This document shows positions 16,099 to 16,825 of a stretch of DNA of 16,825 nucleotides, in pieces (the stretch's first letter is position 1; each line of letters begins with the position of its first letter). The stretch is taken from NCBI GenBank assembly GCA_046046915.1, contig JBJOIT010000056.1, positions 1 through 16,825 of the forward strand. The letters are read 5' to 3'. Under the pieces are notes generated by a model that was not told the DNA's origin, made no database searches, and saw nothing but the letters and a program-made list of their open reading frames with translations. The position numbers and the translations under genes are program-made. This DNA comes from JBEEJZ01 sp046046915 (GTDB lineage: Bacteria; Pseudomonadota; Gammaproteobacteria; Burkholderiales; Burkholderiaceae_C).

Positions 16099-16825
16099 TT
16101 ACTTGGTGAGCACAAAGCCCTTGAGCTTGGCAAATGCACCTTCGACCAGCGCTTTTTGCTGCTCTTGGTGCAGGTGTGCATAACCGACAGCGGGCGAAGC
16201 CGAGGCGGCGCGACCGGAGTAACCCAGACGCTGGCCCTCAACCATGTTCTCGTGGATGTTGTGCTGAATGAAGAACCATGCGCCCTGGTTCTGTGGCTCA
16301 TCCTGGCACCACACGACTTCGGTGGCTTGCGGGTATTTTTTGAGCTCGGCGGCAAAGGCTTTGTGCGGGAAGGGATAGAGCTGCTCGACACGCACGATGG
16401 CGACGTCCTGAACACCCTTTTCCTCGCGCTTCTTGACCAGGTCGTAGTACACCTTGCCGGAGCAGGCAATCACGCGCTTGACCTTTTCGGCCTTGATGTC
16501 CTTGGTTTCGCCAATGACGGTCTGGAAGCTGCCTTTGGTGAACTCGGACAAGGGCGAAGCCGCATCCTTGGCACGCAACAGCGACTTGGGCGTCATGATG
16601 ACCAGTGGCTTGCGCAGGTTGCGAACCATTTGACGACGCAACAGGTGGAAGATCTGGCTGGCCGAGGTGGGCTGGCAGACCTGCATGTTGGTGTCTGCGC
16701 TGAGCTGCATGAAGCGCTCGAGGCGGGCCGAGCTGTGCTCTGGGCCCTGGCCTTCGTAGCCGTGCGGCAGCATCAGGGTGATGCCGTTGACGCGGCCCCA
16801 CTTGACTTCACCGGAGGCAATGAAC
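16099..16825 (-). CDS. sucA: 2-oxoglutarate dehydrogenase E1, C-terminal part (5' end beyond the window)
   Basis: About 241 codons are visible, the frame entering from the right edge. The sequence begins FIASGEVKWGRVNG and contains MLPHGYEGQGPEHSSARLER, a hallmark of the transketolase-like C-terminal region of this enzyme. Later come CQPTSASQIFHLLRRQ, a KVYYDL segment, VRVEQLYPFP, and VVWCQDEPQNQGAW. E1 is the thiamine-diphosphate-dependent decarboxylase that starts the reaction; the cofactor-binding part is outside the window. An internal ATG at 16773 is not the start. The stop is 42 nt before sucB, and the order E1-E2-E3 is conserved in the family. odhA is an alternative name. Confidence 0.96.
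   Translation of the reverse strand, partial: FIASGEVKWGRVNGITLMLPHGYEGQGPEHSSARLERFMQLSADTNMQVCQPTSASQIFHLLRRQMVRNLRKPLVIMTPKSLLRAKDAASPLSEFTKGSFQTVIGETKDIKAEKVKRVIACSGKVYYDLVKKREEKGVQDVAIVRVEQLYPFPHKAFAAELKKYPQATEVVWCQDEPQNQGAWFFIQHNIHENMVEGQRLGYSGRAASASPAVGYAHLHQEQQKALVEGAFAKLKGFVLTK

Overview
The window looks like a chromosomal segment of a betaproteobacterium, most likely Burkholderiales and plausibly Comamonadaceae. The reasons are the moderately high GC, the gene order 2-oxoglutarate dehydrogenase E1-E2-E3 followed directly by the AFG1-type ATPase gene zapE, and the extended N-terminal loop of the E3 protein. The family placement is inference from gene content and cannot be confirmed without searches.

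Left half (1-8399), all on the minus strand: a very large surface protein gene enters from the left edge and starts at 5762. At least 1,920 residues are visible, built from VCBS and cadherin/Ig-like repeats. Upstream of it lie two secretion-type genes whose ends overlap: a TolC-like outer-membrane factor with a lipoprotein signal, and a short periplasmic adaptor of the HlyD/RND-adaptor type. They probably serve export of the giant adhesin, but no ABC ATPase is in the window.

Middle (8400-11595): a seven-helix membrane histidine kinase (minus) and a FixJ-like response regulator (plus) are divergently transcribed, followed by a PP2C-type protein phosphatase (plus). The kinase/regulator spacer contains a 7-4-7 dyad (9963-9980). 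An 11-base core of it recurs upstream of the TolC-like gene (8353-8363). Candidate -10 hexamers sit at the same distance from the dyad centre in all three directions. This suggests one regulator controls both itself and the export genes, and it is the most interesting hypothesis of the window.

Right half (11602-16825), all minus: sucA (3' end only), sucB, lpdA and zapE, then a small uncharacterised periplasmic coiled-coil protein. The gaps are 42 and 14 nt, then 2 nt, then a 4-nt overlap. The first three encode the 2-oxoglutarate dehydrogenase complex of the TCA cycle. zapE and the periplasmic gene appear to be co-transcribed passengers.

No tRNA, rRNA, CRISPR array, insertion sequence or convincing intrinsic terminator was seen. 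Long open frames opposite lpdA, sucB and the TolC-like gene are judged to be antisense shadows.
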